A stretch of 5,038 nt of DNA from NCBI GenBank assembly GCA_013204195.1, contig JABMOJ010000320.1, forward strand, positions 1 to 5,038, read 5' to 3'. This document shows positions 1 to 5,038 of the stretch, one piece after another. The notes under the pieces were generated by a model. That model was given only the letters and a program-made list of their open reading frames with translations. It did no database searches and was not told the origin of the DNA. Source of the stretch: SAR86 cluster bacterium (GTDB lineage Bacteria > Pseudomonadota > Gammaproteobacteria > Pseudomonadales > Azotimanducaceae). A program made the position numbers and the translations under genes. Each line of letters starts with the position of its first letter. Position 1 is the first letter of the stretch.

Positions 1-1
1 G

Positions 2-301
2 CGGTATGATGATGCCGGTCGGGTCAAATTAATCGTCCATGAGGTGCGAGACCTACTTGCAAGCCACGAAGATATTGATCCCAAATGTACCTTGATCGTC
101 AACCTCAATGAGTTCGGTGCATCGTCGGTCAATTTCTTTGTTTATACGTTTACTCGAACCACTAACTGGGTCGAGTTTCACGCCATCAAGGAAAAAGTCT
201 TGTTACAAATCTTGGCCGTGATCGAAAAGCACGGCGCCGAATGTGCGTTCCCAACTTCGACGATTCACTTATTTGACCATGCCGAAGCCAGTGAATCATG
301 A
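2..301 (+). CDS. MscS-family mechanosensitive ion channel, C-terminal end (5' truncated)
   Basis: The frame is open from base 2 (Arg-Tyr-Asp-Asp) to a TGA at 299-301, giving the last 99 residues of a protein that starts outside the window. MscS-family channels sit in the inner membrane and release solutes when hypo-osmotic shock raises membrane tension. What remains is the cytoplasmic C-terminal alpha/beta domain. It shows the family pattern of a short helix (VRDLLASHEDIDP), a beta strand with Phe-Gly-Ala-Ser-Ser, the stretch FFVYTFTRTTNWVEFH, then a helix (IKEKVLLQILAVIEKHG) and the closing ECAFPTSTIHL. No transmembrane helix or pore segment is visible because those lie upstream. The GTG at 44 is an internal codon and not the start, because the family-like sequence continues upstream of it to the window edge. 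The stop overlaps the start of hpt in an ATGA arrangement. The family is clear; the subtype (perhaps YnaI-like) is not. Confidence 0.88.
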   Translation, partial: RYDDAGRVKLIVHEVRDLLASHEDIDPKCTLIVNLNEFGASSVNFFVYTFTRTTNWVEFHAIKEKVLLQILAVIEKHGAECAFPTSTIHLFDHAEASES

Positions 302-822
302 CTGATCGTCCGCCATCGGTGCAGCTCTTTAGTAACGCTGAAATTAGGCACGCGCTGGACGCAATGGCCGCTGCTATCAATGTGCGCTGTGCGCAGAGTG
401 AGTGGCTGGTCATCTGTGTGCTGCAGGGTGGCTTGGTGATGGCGGGGGAGCTTTTACAGCGCTTCGATTTCTCGCTCAAGCTCGATCAGGTTAAAGTATC
501 TCGCTATGCCGAGACGACCCAGGGCCATGAATTGCAATGGCACTTCAAGCCCAGCGCTGATCTTCAGGGACGGCAAATCCTAATTCTTGATGATATTTTT
601 GATGAGGGTATTACTCTGGCGGCATTGGTTGACTACTGCCAGACCGCGGGCGCGAAGTTAGTGCTGTCGGCGGCCCTAGTTGATAAACAGCATGATCGTA
701 AGCGCACTGAATATCGACCGGATTTTATCGGTCTCAACTGCCCGGACCGTTATATTTTCGGTTTTGGCATGGACTATGAAGGTTACTGGCGGAATTTGCC
801 GGCAATATATGCCTTAATCTGA
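298..822 (+). CDS. hpt: Hypoxanthine (-guanine) phosphoribosyltransferase
   Basis: This cytoplasmic purine-salvage enzyme joins hypoxanthine, and often guanine, to PRPP to give IMP or GMP plus pyrophosphate. The 174-residue protein is close to the usual 170-180 for bacterial type I PRTases. Visible motifs are the pyrophosphate loop VLQGG (residues 41-45), the flexible-loop SRYAET (68-73), and the PRPP-binding signature ILILDDIFDEGIT (94-106) with the paired acids D98 and D99. The purine-site Lys is in LVDKQHDRK (K130), and the C-terminal hood PDRYIFGFGMDYEGYWRNLP (149-168) is typical of the Hpt branch. All key residues look intact. The ATG at 298 overlaps the stop of the MscS-type gene (ATGA) and has only a weak Shine-Dalgarno upstream, so its translation is probably coupled to that gene. 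MTIP, two genes downstream, produces its substrate hypoxanthine. Preference between hypoxanthine and guanine cannot be read from the sequence. Confidence 0.95.
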   Translation: MTDRPPSVQLFSNAEIRHALDAMAAAINVRCAQSEWLVICVLQGGLVMAGELLQRFDFSLKLDQVKVSRYAETTQGHELQWHFKPSADLQGRQILILDDIFDEGITLAALVDYCQTAGAKLVLSAALVDKQHDRKRTEYRPDFIGLNCPDRYIFGFGMDYEGYWRNLPAIYALI

Positions 823-827
823 CGCCG

Positions 828-869
828 CAGTGCGTAGGCATCAATAGTTTATTCCCTAGATGCGCACTG
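828..869 (+). repeat. Imperfect inverted repeat (possible RNA hairpin) between hpt and the sapC-like gene
   Basis: CAGTGCG at 828-834 is an exact inverted match to CGCACTG at 863-869. TAGG at 835-838 can also pair with CCTA at 855-858, leaving GATG (859-862) as a one-sided bulge and a 16-base loop. It begins 5 bases after the hpt stop. No T-run follows, so it does not look like a standard Rho-independent terminator. It could be an mRNA-stability or processing element, an operator, or chance. Confidence 0.4.
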
Positions 870-914
870 AATGAGCAATGACGTGATGGTGCAATCAAAT
901 AATCTAAGCGAGCC

Positions 915-919
915 GAGGA
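915..919 (+). promoter_or_regulatory. Shine-Dalgarno site of the sapC-like gene
   Basis: GAGGA lies 6 bases before the ATG at 926, near the optimum spacing. It is the clearest ribosome-binding site in the window and fixes the start of the SapC-family protein. It also suggests this gene is translated independently of hpt, unlike the other plus-strand genes, which start on the stop codon of the gene before them. Confidence 0.7.
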
Positions 920-925
920 TCAGGA

Positions 926-1702
926 ATGACGAACTTACTCTTTTACGACAAGCCCGTAGCGCTGGATAAAACCGCTCATCAAAATCTGCGGGTCAACTCA
1001 GCATCAGACCGCTTTGGTTTTGCGCGCAAGACCAACTCGGTGGTTCTCGCCGGTATCGAATTTTCAGAAGTCGCGAAGGAGTATCCGATTGTTTTTGCCA
1101 AGTCTGGTAACGCAATAGTCTCGTTAGCTTTGCTGGGGCTTCGGCACGGAGAAAACCTGTTTGTTGATGCAGACGGTCATTGGAGTGGTCGCTATATTCC
1201 TGGTTTTGTCCGTCGCTACCCCTTTGTGCTGGCTGAGACCGGTGAAGGTGGGCAACGGGCAGTGTGCATCGATGAAGGCTACCCGGGTTTTGATCAGACT
1301 GAAGGCGAGCCGTTGTTTATTGCCGGCGAGCCCGCTCCGGTTCTCACTCAGGCCATGAATTTTTTGGAAGATTACCAGGTGCAGTACGAGCGCACTGAAA
1401 CCTTCATTCAAAACCTGCAAGCGAATGAGCTATTGAAGCCATTAAATGCCAAGATTGACTTGGTCAGTGGTCAGCAATTTAATCTGAACGGTCTGCTGGT
1501 GGTCGATGAAAAGAAACTGATGGCGCTAGAAGATAGCAAGGCGCTGGGGTTGCTTCGGTCCGGTGAGTTGGCTTGGGTTTACTGCCATCTGATGTCGCTC
1601 GGCTGTATGACCGCCATGATTGATCGAATGGCAAGCGTGATCAACGCTGCTGCTCCGCCGGCTGCCGCTCAACCGGCGACTCACACGACAATGGAAAAGT
1701 GA
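926..1702 (+). CDS. SapC family protein
   Basis: This 258-residue protein matches the SapC family (Pfam SapC), named after a gene in the Campylobacter fetus surface-array locus; its biochemical function is not established. Recognisable blocks in order are GIEFSEVAKEYPIVFAK (43-59), LALLGLRHGENLFVD (67-81), W86 followed by YIPGFVRRYPFVLAE (90-104), CIDEG (114-118), GEPLFIAGEPAPVL (127-140), an alpha-helical stretch with TETFIQNLQANELLKPL (157-173), LNGLLVVDEKKLMAL (187-201) and GELAWVYCHLMSL (213-225). The length is normal for the family. The last 18 residues are Ala/Pro/Thr-rich and probably a disordered tail. There is no signal peptide or membrane helix, so it is probably cytoplasmic. Its stop overlaps the start of the MTIP gene. 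SapC genes in other proteobacteria often lie near TonB receptors and tryptophan halogenases; none are seen here. Family membership is confident, function is not. Confidence 0.9.
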   Translation: MTNLLFYDKPVALDKTAHQNLRVNSASDRFGFARKTNSVVLAGIEFSEVAKEYPIVFAKSGNAIVSLALLGLRHGENLFVDADGHWSGRYIPGFVRRYPFVLAETGEGGQRAVCIDEGYPGFDQTEGEPLFIAGEPAPVLTQAMNFLEDYQVQYERTETFIQNLQANELLKPLNAKIDLVSGQQFNLNGLLVVDEKKLMALEDSKALGLLRSGELAWVYCHLMSLGCMTAMIDRMASVINAAAPPAAAQPATHTTMEK

Positions 1703-2496
1703 TGAGCTGCTCAGACGGTCCAGCTGATCGGGCCCCGCAACTACTGGCCATAATCGGTGGTACTGGATTTGGAGAATATGCGGGTCTGACTAACATCACG
1801 CCGGCGATAGTTGATACGCCTTATGGCACGGCATATTTGGAGCGCGGTTTACTGCACCAGGTACCGTTGGTGTTTTTACCACGCCACGGCCAACCGGCCA
1901 GTTTCCCGCCGCACCGAGTCAATTACCGCGCTAATATCGCTGCCCTTACGCAACTTGGCGTAAGTCAGATACTGGCGATAACCGCTGTTGGTAGTGTCGA
2001 TACTCAACTGCCAGCAGGGGCAATTGTGATGCCTGATCAGGTGATTGACTATACTCACGGTCGGGCGCAGACATTTTATGATGATGAAATTCACCATATT
2101 GATTTTACGTATCCCTATACGCCGGCGTTGCGGACTGAGCTCGCGGCGGCGGTTGTCACGTTGTGCGAGCGGGATCCGTTGATGGTATTTCGGCCTCGAG
2201 GTGTCTACGGCTGCACCCAGGGACCGCGGCTGGAAACGGCGGCGGAAATATCGCGAATGGCCCGTGATGGCTGCACCATTGTGGGTATGACGGCCATGCC
2301 AGAAGCCACCTTGGCGCGAGAAAAAGGCGTGGAATATGCGGGTTTGTCGGTTGTGGTTAATGCTGGTGCTGGCATTAATGATCAGGCCGTCGATCTTGAC
2401 GGCATCACGGCAGTCATGGTCGAGGGTATGGGCCGAATTCGCCAGGCTCTGTCAATCTTTGTCGAGCGCCGTTATCAAGTAGGCGGTCCGGTGTAA
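1702..2496 (+). CDS. S-methyl-5'-thioinosine phosphorylase (MTAP/PNP family)
   Basis: Family 2 nucleoside phosphorylase of 264 residues, most like Pseudomonas methylthioinosine phosphorylase, which splits methylthioinosine with phosphate into hypoxanthine and 5-methylthioribose-1-phosphate. Motifs, numbered from the ATG at 1702, are the phosphate loop GGTGF (19-23), PRHG (60-63), NYRAN (74-78), TAVGS (94-98), YGCTQGPRLET (169-179) and GMTAMPEA (195-202). In human MTAP, Asp220 and Asp222 recognise the 6-amino group of adenine. The aligned positions here are Asn220 and Gly222, which favours a 6-oxopurine (hypoxanthine) over methylthioadenosine. A GTG at 1699 would add one residue and overlap the sapC-like gene by 4 bases. 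The ATG, sharing one base with that gene's TGA, is preferred by codon type; either start implies coupled translation. Hpt, upstream, can use the hypoxanthine released. An MTAP or a general PNP remains possible. Confidence 0.88.
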   Translation: MSCSDGPADRAPQLLAIIGGTGFGEYAGLTNITPAIVDTPYGTAYLERGLLHQVPLVFLPRHGQPASFPPHRVNYRANIAALTQLGVSQILAITAVGSVDTQLPAGAIVMPDQVIDYTHGRAQTFYDDEIHHIDFTYPYTPALRTELAAAVVTLCERDPLMVFRPRGVYGCTQGPRLETAAEISRMARDGCTIVGMTAMPEATLAREKGVEYAGLSVVVNAGAGINDQAVDLDGITAVMVEGMGRIRQALSIFVERRYQVGGPV

Positions 2497-3458
2497 TCTT
2501 CAATTTGGATAAGAATGCCGAACAAAGGGTGATCGATATAATGTAATGTCGCGCTCCGCATTCGTCTAGAGTGCTCGAGCTGATAGTTTGAGGCGGCGAT
2601 AACGCTTGCTTGAAGTTCCTTATTGATATCGTTAGTCGAAAGCCCGATGCCGTTGGTTGAAGCCATATCTTGGTCAAGGTTTGGTGTGTACCAAAGGTCG
2701 GCTTTGACGTGCAAAAATCTTGAAAGATAAAACAATAAAGTACCATCTACCTCAAAGTCATCGCCGAGATGATTGCCCGCCTGGATTAATATCGGTACCG
2801 CTTGCGTTTGGCTAGCGAAAGGTTGGCGCCAGGCCTGATGAGAGATTAGCTTGTAATCACGAGAGCGTGTCAGGCTGCGGGCGATCTTATTCAGGTTGCG
2901 CTTTGACGACTCGAGTGCGACATAAGCTTGCTGATTGTTGTCGTTTAACTGGGCCGATAGCGCCTGAAAATCGATAGCTGGAGCGATATTAGCGGTATCT
3001 TTTGCAACTGGGGTCGCAGCACTGATAGTGGGTCGTTGAAGGTATTGGCTGCGGCTTTCGAACAGAAACCCCGGCGCCGAGTCAGCTGCAAGCGCATCGC
3101 TGTCTGCGCTGAACAGATCAAGGTAGGCTGCAATCTGATTTTGTTGTTGCAGATTCTCGGGTATCCATTCCTCTTCTGCAGCCACGGCATACATTGAAGC
3201 GGGATAGTCGCGTAGTTTGAACGGTGTCACCTCATTGCTGCTGACCGGGTTTTTATGGGCGAAGATGATGACCTCGACCTGATACCAATCGGTGTAATCT
3301 GCCTTGGCATTCTGGCTAGTACTACTTCCGGCACTATTGACCAGTGTGTCGCTCGTCAGGTTCGGCTGGGCCGCAGTTGACACCGCAAAGCTGAACATTG
3401 GCAGACATAATGCCAGCCTGAATGCGAGTCTGACCGATTGTCTAGGGGACATTCCCAT
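2475..3458 (-). CDS. csiV: CsiV family periplasmic peptidoglycan-binding protein
   Basis: This protein of about 327 residues matches the CsiV family. In Vibrio cholerae, CsiV is a periplasmic peptidoglycan-binding protein needed for cell-wall synthesis by PBP1A and its activator LpoA. Starting at the ATG at 3458, there is an N-terminal signal peptide with Arg residues, then a hydrophobic core (LALCLPMFSFAV) and a likely cleavage near STAA (about residue 30). Next come the family block WYQVEVIIFAH (58-68), a long variable, Gln/Ala/Ser-rich middle, then VDGTLLFYLSRFLHV (237-251) with ADLWY, and the closing SRRMRSATLHYIDHPLFGI (297-315). The start is uncertain. The frame stays open upstream to an ATG at 3536 inside mfd, but that adds a basic stretch ahead of the signal peptide. 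An ATG at 3452 is also possible, though the Shine-Dalgarno is weak for all. The gene overlaps the mfd 3' end by 17 bases, suggesting coupling. Confidence 0.88.
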   Translation of the reverse strand: MGMSPRQSVRLAFRLALCLPMFSFAVSTAAQPNLTSDTLVNSAGSSTSQNAKADYTDWYQVEVIIFAHKNPVSSNEVTPFKLRDYPASMYAVAAEEEWIPENLQQQNQIAAYLDLFSADSDALAADSAPGFLFESRSQYLQRPTISAATPVAKDTANIAPAIDFQALSAQLNDNNQQAYVALESSKRNLNKIARSLTRSRDYKLISHQAWRQPFASQTQAVPILIQAGNHLGDDFEVDGTLLFYLSRFLHVKADLWYTPNLDQDMASTNGIGLSTNDINKELQASVIAASNYQLEHSRRMRSATLHYIDHPLFGILIQIEDYTGPPT

Positions 3459-5037
3459 GAATTTTCTGCTCAAGGCGTTCAAATAGTTTCTCAATTTTTT
3501 GGAATCGGGTTTCTGGCGCTTCCATGTTCTCTTCAAACGATAATTGATTTGCGGTGGGAAGGCGATACCTATGTGGCTCTGCTTGAATTAGCTGAACTAT
3601 GGTGAATGGATCAACGGGGGTGCTTTGGGCAAATTCAATCTTGCCGCCATCAGGTCCGGCATCCAGCTTCTTGATGCCGAGTTTCTCAGCTCTGAGTTTC
3701 AGTGCTGTGACCCTGAACAGGGTTTTAGTCTGTTCCGGCAGCAGACCGAATCTGTCAATCATCTCAACCTGGAGTTCGCGTAACTGGTCACTGCTCTCGG
3801 CGTTCGATATGCGCTTGTAGAGCACCAGGCGACTATGGACGTCAGGCAGATACTTCTCTGGAATGAGCGCCGGGAGGCGCAAGTTGATCTCCGTGTCCTC
3901 TCTTAGGGGCAAGTCCATATTCGGCGTCTTGCCATCCTTAATCGCCGCGACAGCGCGATCCAGCATCTCCATGTATAAAGGGAAGCCGATGCTGTGCATA
4001 TTGCCGGTTTGGTCATCGCCCAGTAGTTCTCCGGCGCCACGGATCTCCAAATCATGAGTGGCGAGAATAAAGCCTGCGCCCAGGTCCTCGGCTTCGCTAA
4101 TGGCCTCAAGGCGTTTCACTGCATCTTTGGTCATGGCCTTGGGGTGGGGGGTCAGCAGGTAAGCATAGGCTTGGTGATGAGAACGTCCTACCCGGCCGCG
4201 CAATTGATGGATTTGAGCCAGGCCAAATCGATCAGCGCGATCCATGATAATGGTGTTGGCATTGGGTATGTCGATACCCGTCTCAATGATGGTGGTGCAG
4301 ACCAGCACATTAGCGCGTTTATGGTAGAAGTCAGCCATGACCTGCTCGAGTTCGCGTTCGCGCATTTGGCCGTGGCCAATAGCGACTCGGGCTTCTGGAA
4401 TAATCTCGAGTATTTTTTGCGCCGTATTTTCGATGGTCTTGACCTCGTTGTGCAGGTAATAGACCTGACCACCGCGCATTAACTCGCGCTGAATGGCTTC
4501 CTTGACGAGGGCGTCGCTGCCTTGGCGAACAAAGGTTTTAATCGACAGGCGTTTGGCCGGTGGCGTCGCTATAATCGTCAGATCTCGCATGCCCGACATT
4601 GCCATATTCAAGGTTCTGGGGATTGGCGTTGCGGTCATTGTCAGTATGTCTACTTCAGCCCGCATGGATTTTAGTTTCTCTTTCTGGCGCACGCCAAATC
4701 GATGCTCTTCATCAATAATCACGAGGCCTAAGTCTTTAAAGTGCATGCCCGCCTGAATCAGTCCGTGGGTCCCGATGACTATGTCGACGGTGCCGGCTGC
4801 CATTTTGTCGGCGACGACTTTCTGTTCTTTTTTGGTCTTGAAACGGGAAATTGATTCTATGGATACCGGCCAGTCGGCAAACCGATCCTTGAAAGTATCA
4901 TTGTGCTGCTGAGCGAGGAGTGTCGTGGGCACCAAAATAGCCACTTGTTTGCCGGCATGTACGGCTAAAAAAGCCGCCCGCATGGCAACTTCGGTCTTGC
5001 CGAAGCCGACATCGCCGCAAATTAGGTGATCCATGGC
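3442..5037 (-). CDS. mfd: Transcription-repair coupling factor Mfd, C-terminal half (5' truncated)
   Basis: Mfd is a cytoplasmic DNA translocase that removes RNA polymerase stalled at lesions and recruits UvrA for strand-specific repair. The visible 531 residues are a little under half of the usual 1,150 or so; the UvrB-like, D4 and RNA-polymerase-interaction regions lie beyond the right edge. Counting Met at 5034 as residue 1, the RecG-like motor shows Walker A GDVGFGKT (7-14), Walker B DEEH (108-111), motif III TATPIPRTL (134-142), GGQVYYLHNEV (188-198), and motifs V and VI in TTIIETGIDIPNAN (247-260) and QIHQLRGRVGRS (274-285). The TRG translocation motif follows (about 290-340, with EDLGAGFILATHDLEIRGAG at 316-335), then the C-terminal D7 domain (about 375-530). 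All motor residues appear intact. The Met at 5034 is internal. csiV starts inside its last codons. Confidence 0.97.
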   Translation of the reverse strand, partial: AMDHLICGDVGFGKTEVAMRAAFLAVHAGKQVAILVPTTLLAQQHNDTFKDRFADWPVSIESISRFKTKKEQKVVADKMAAGTVDIVIGTHGLIQAGMHFKDLGLVIIDEEHRFGVRQKEKLKSMRAEVDILTMTATPIPRTLNMAMSGMRDLTIIATPPAKRLSIKTFVRQGSDALVKEAIQRELMRGGQVYYLHNEVKTIENTAQKILEIIPEARVAIGHGQMRERELEQVMADFYHKRANVLVCTTIIETGIDIPNANTIIMDRADRFGLAQIHQLRGRVGRSHHQAYAYLLTPHPKAMTKDAVKRLEAISEAEDLGAGFILATHDLEIRGAGELLGDDQTGNMHSIGFPLYMEMLDRAVAAIKDGKTPNMDLPLREDTEINLRLPALIPEKYLPDVHSRLVLYKRISNAESSDQLRELQVEMIDRFGLLPEQTKTLFRVTALKLRAEKLGIKKLDAGPDGGKIEFAQSTPVDPFTIVQLIQAEPHRYRLPTANQLSFEENMEAPETRFQKIEKLFERLEQKIHGNVP

Positions 5038-5038
5038 C

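Noticed and set aside
186..479. 97-codon open frame on the minus strand opposite the channel gene and hpt
   Set aside because: It is antisense to two confidently identified genes and its translation is Ser/Arg-rich without recognisable motifs. Shadow frame.
875..903. Possible sigma-70 promoter before the sapC-like gene (AATAAT at 898-903)
   Set aside because: The hexamer matches a -10 box only loosely, and no -35 box lies at suitable spacing: GCAATG is poor, and ATGACG at 878-883 leaves only 14 bases. Not reported as a feature.
2497..2513. TCTT...AAGA inverted match after the phosphorylase stop as a terminator
   Set aside because: The stem is only four A/T-rich base pairs with no following T-run, too weak to call a terminator, and it lies within csiV coding sequence.
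2414..2746. 110-codon minus-strand frame over the phosphorylase/csiV junction
   Set aside because: It overlaps csiV on the same strand in another frame, and csiV has clear family motifs there. Shadow frame.
4054..4482. 142-codon open frame on the plus strand opposite mfd
   Set aside because: It lies entirely antisense to the strongly conserved motor region of mfd, resembles no known family and has no convincing ribosome-binding site. Shadow frame.
1..5038. Defence system, mobile element, CRISPR or phage genes
   Set aside because: All coding space belongs to channel, salvage, SapC, cell-wall and repair genes. No direct-repeat array, transposase, integrase, tRNA or attachment-site pattern was seen.

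Overview
The window looks like a stretch of gammaproteobacterial chromosome, probably from a marine or otherwise free-living relative of Pseudomonas or Cellvibrio. The main evidence is the group mfd, csiV and a methylthioinosine-type phosphorylase, which sit next to each other in Pseudomonas and its relatives. A SapC-family gene also fits aquatic proteobacteria. Assignment below class level cannot be made from this sequence alone.

Layout: two convergent, tightly packed gene groups meet near base 2485. On the plus strand are the 3' end of an MscS-type mechanosensitive channel gene (cut by the left edge), hpt (4-base ATGA overlap with the channel gene), a 103-base gap holding an imperfect inverted repeat and a good Shine-Dalgarno site, a SapC-family gene, and an S-methyl-5'-thioinosine phosphorylase (MTIP) gene that overlaps the sapC-like stop codon. 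On the minus strand, reading leftward from the right edge, are the 3' half of mfd (cut by the edge just before its Walker A motif) and csiV, which overlaps the mfd stop. The csiV and MTIP stop codons overlap tail to tail by 22 bases. The only gap between genes is the 103-base one, and no stretch over 300 bases lacks a gene.

Function: MTIP releases hypoxanthine and 5-methylthioribose-1-phosphate from methylthioinosine, and Hpt turns hypoxanthine plus PRPP into IMP. The two plus-strand enzymes are therefore consecutive steps in salvaging the purine of methylthioadenosine, a by-product of polyamine and acyl-homoserine-lactone synthesis. The SapC-family gene lies between them and is translationally tied to MTIP. 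Its role is unknown, and its position is the most curious thing here. On the other strand, Mfd (transcription-coupled repair) and CsiV (periplasmic peptidoglycan-binding factor) are housekeeping genes in a common neighbourhood.

I found no mobile element, CRISPR array, tRNA, rRNA or convincing new system. The findings concern gene arrangement, overlaps and substrate-specificity residues.
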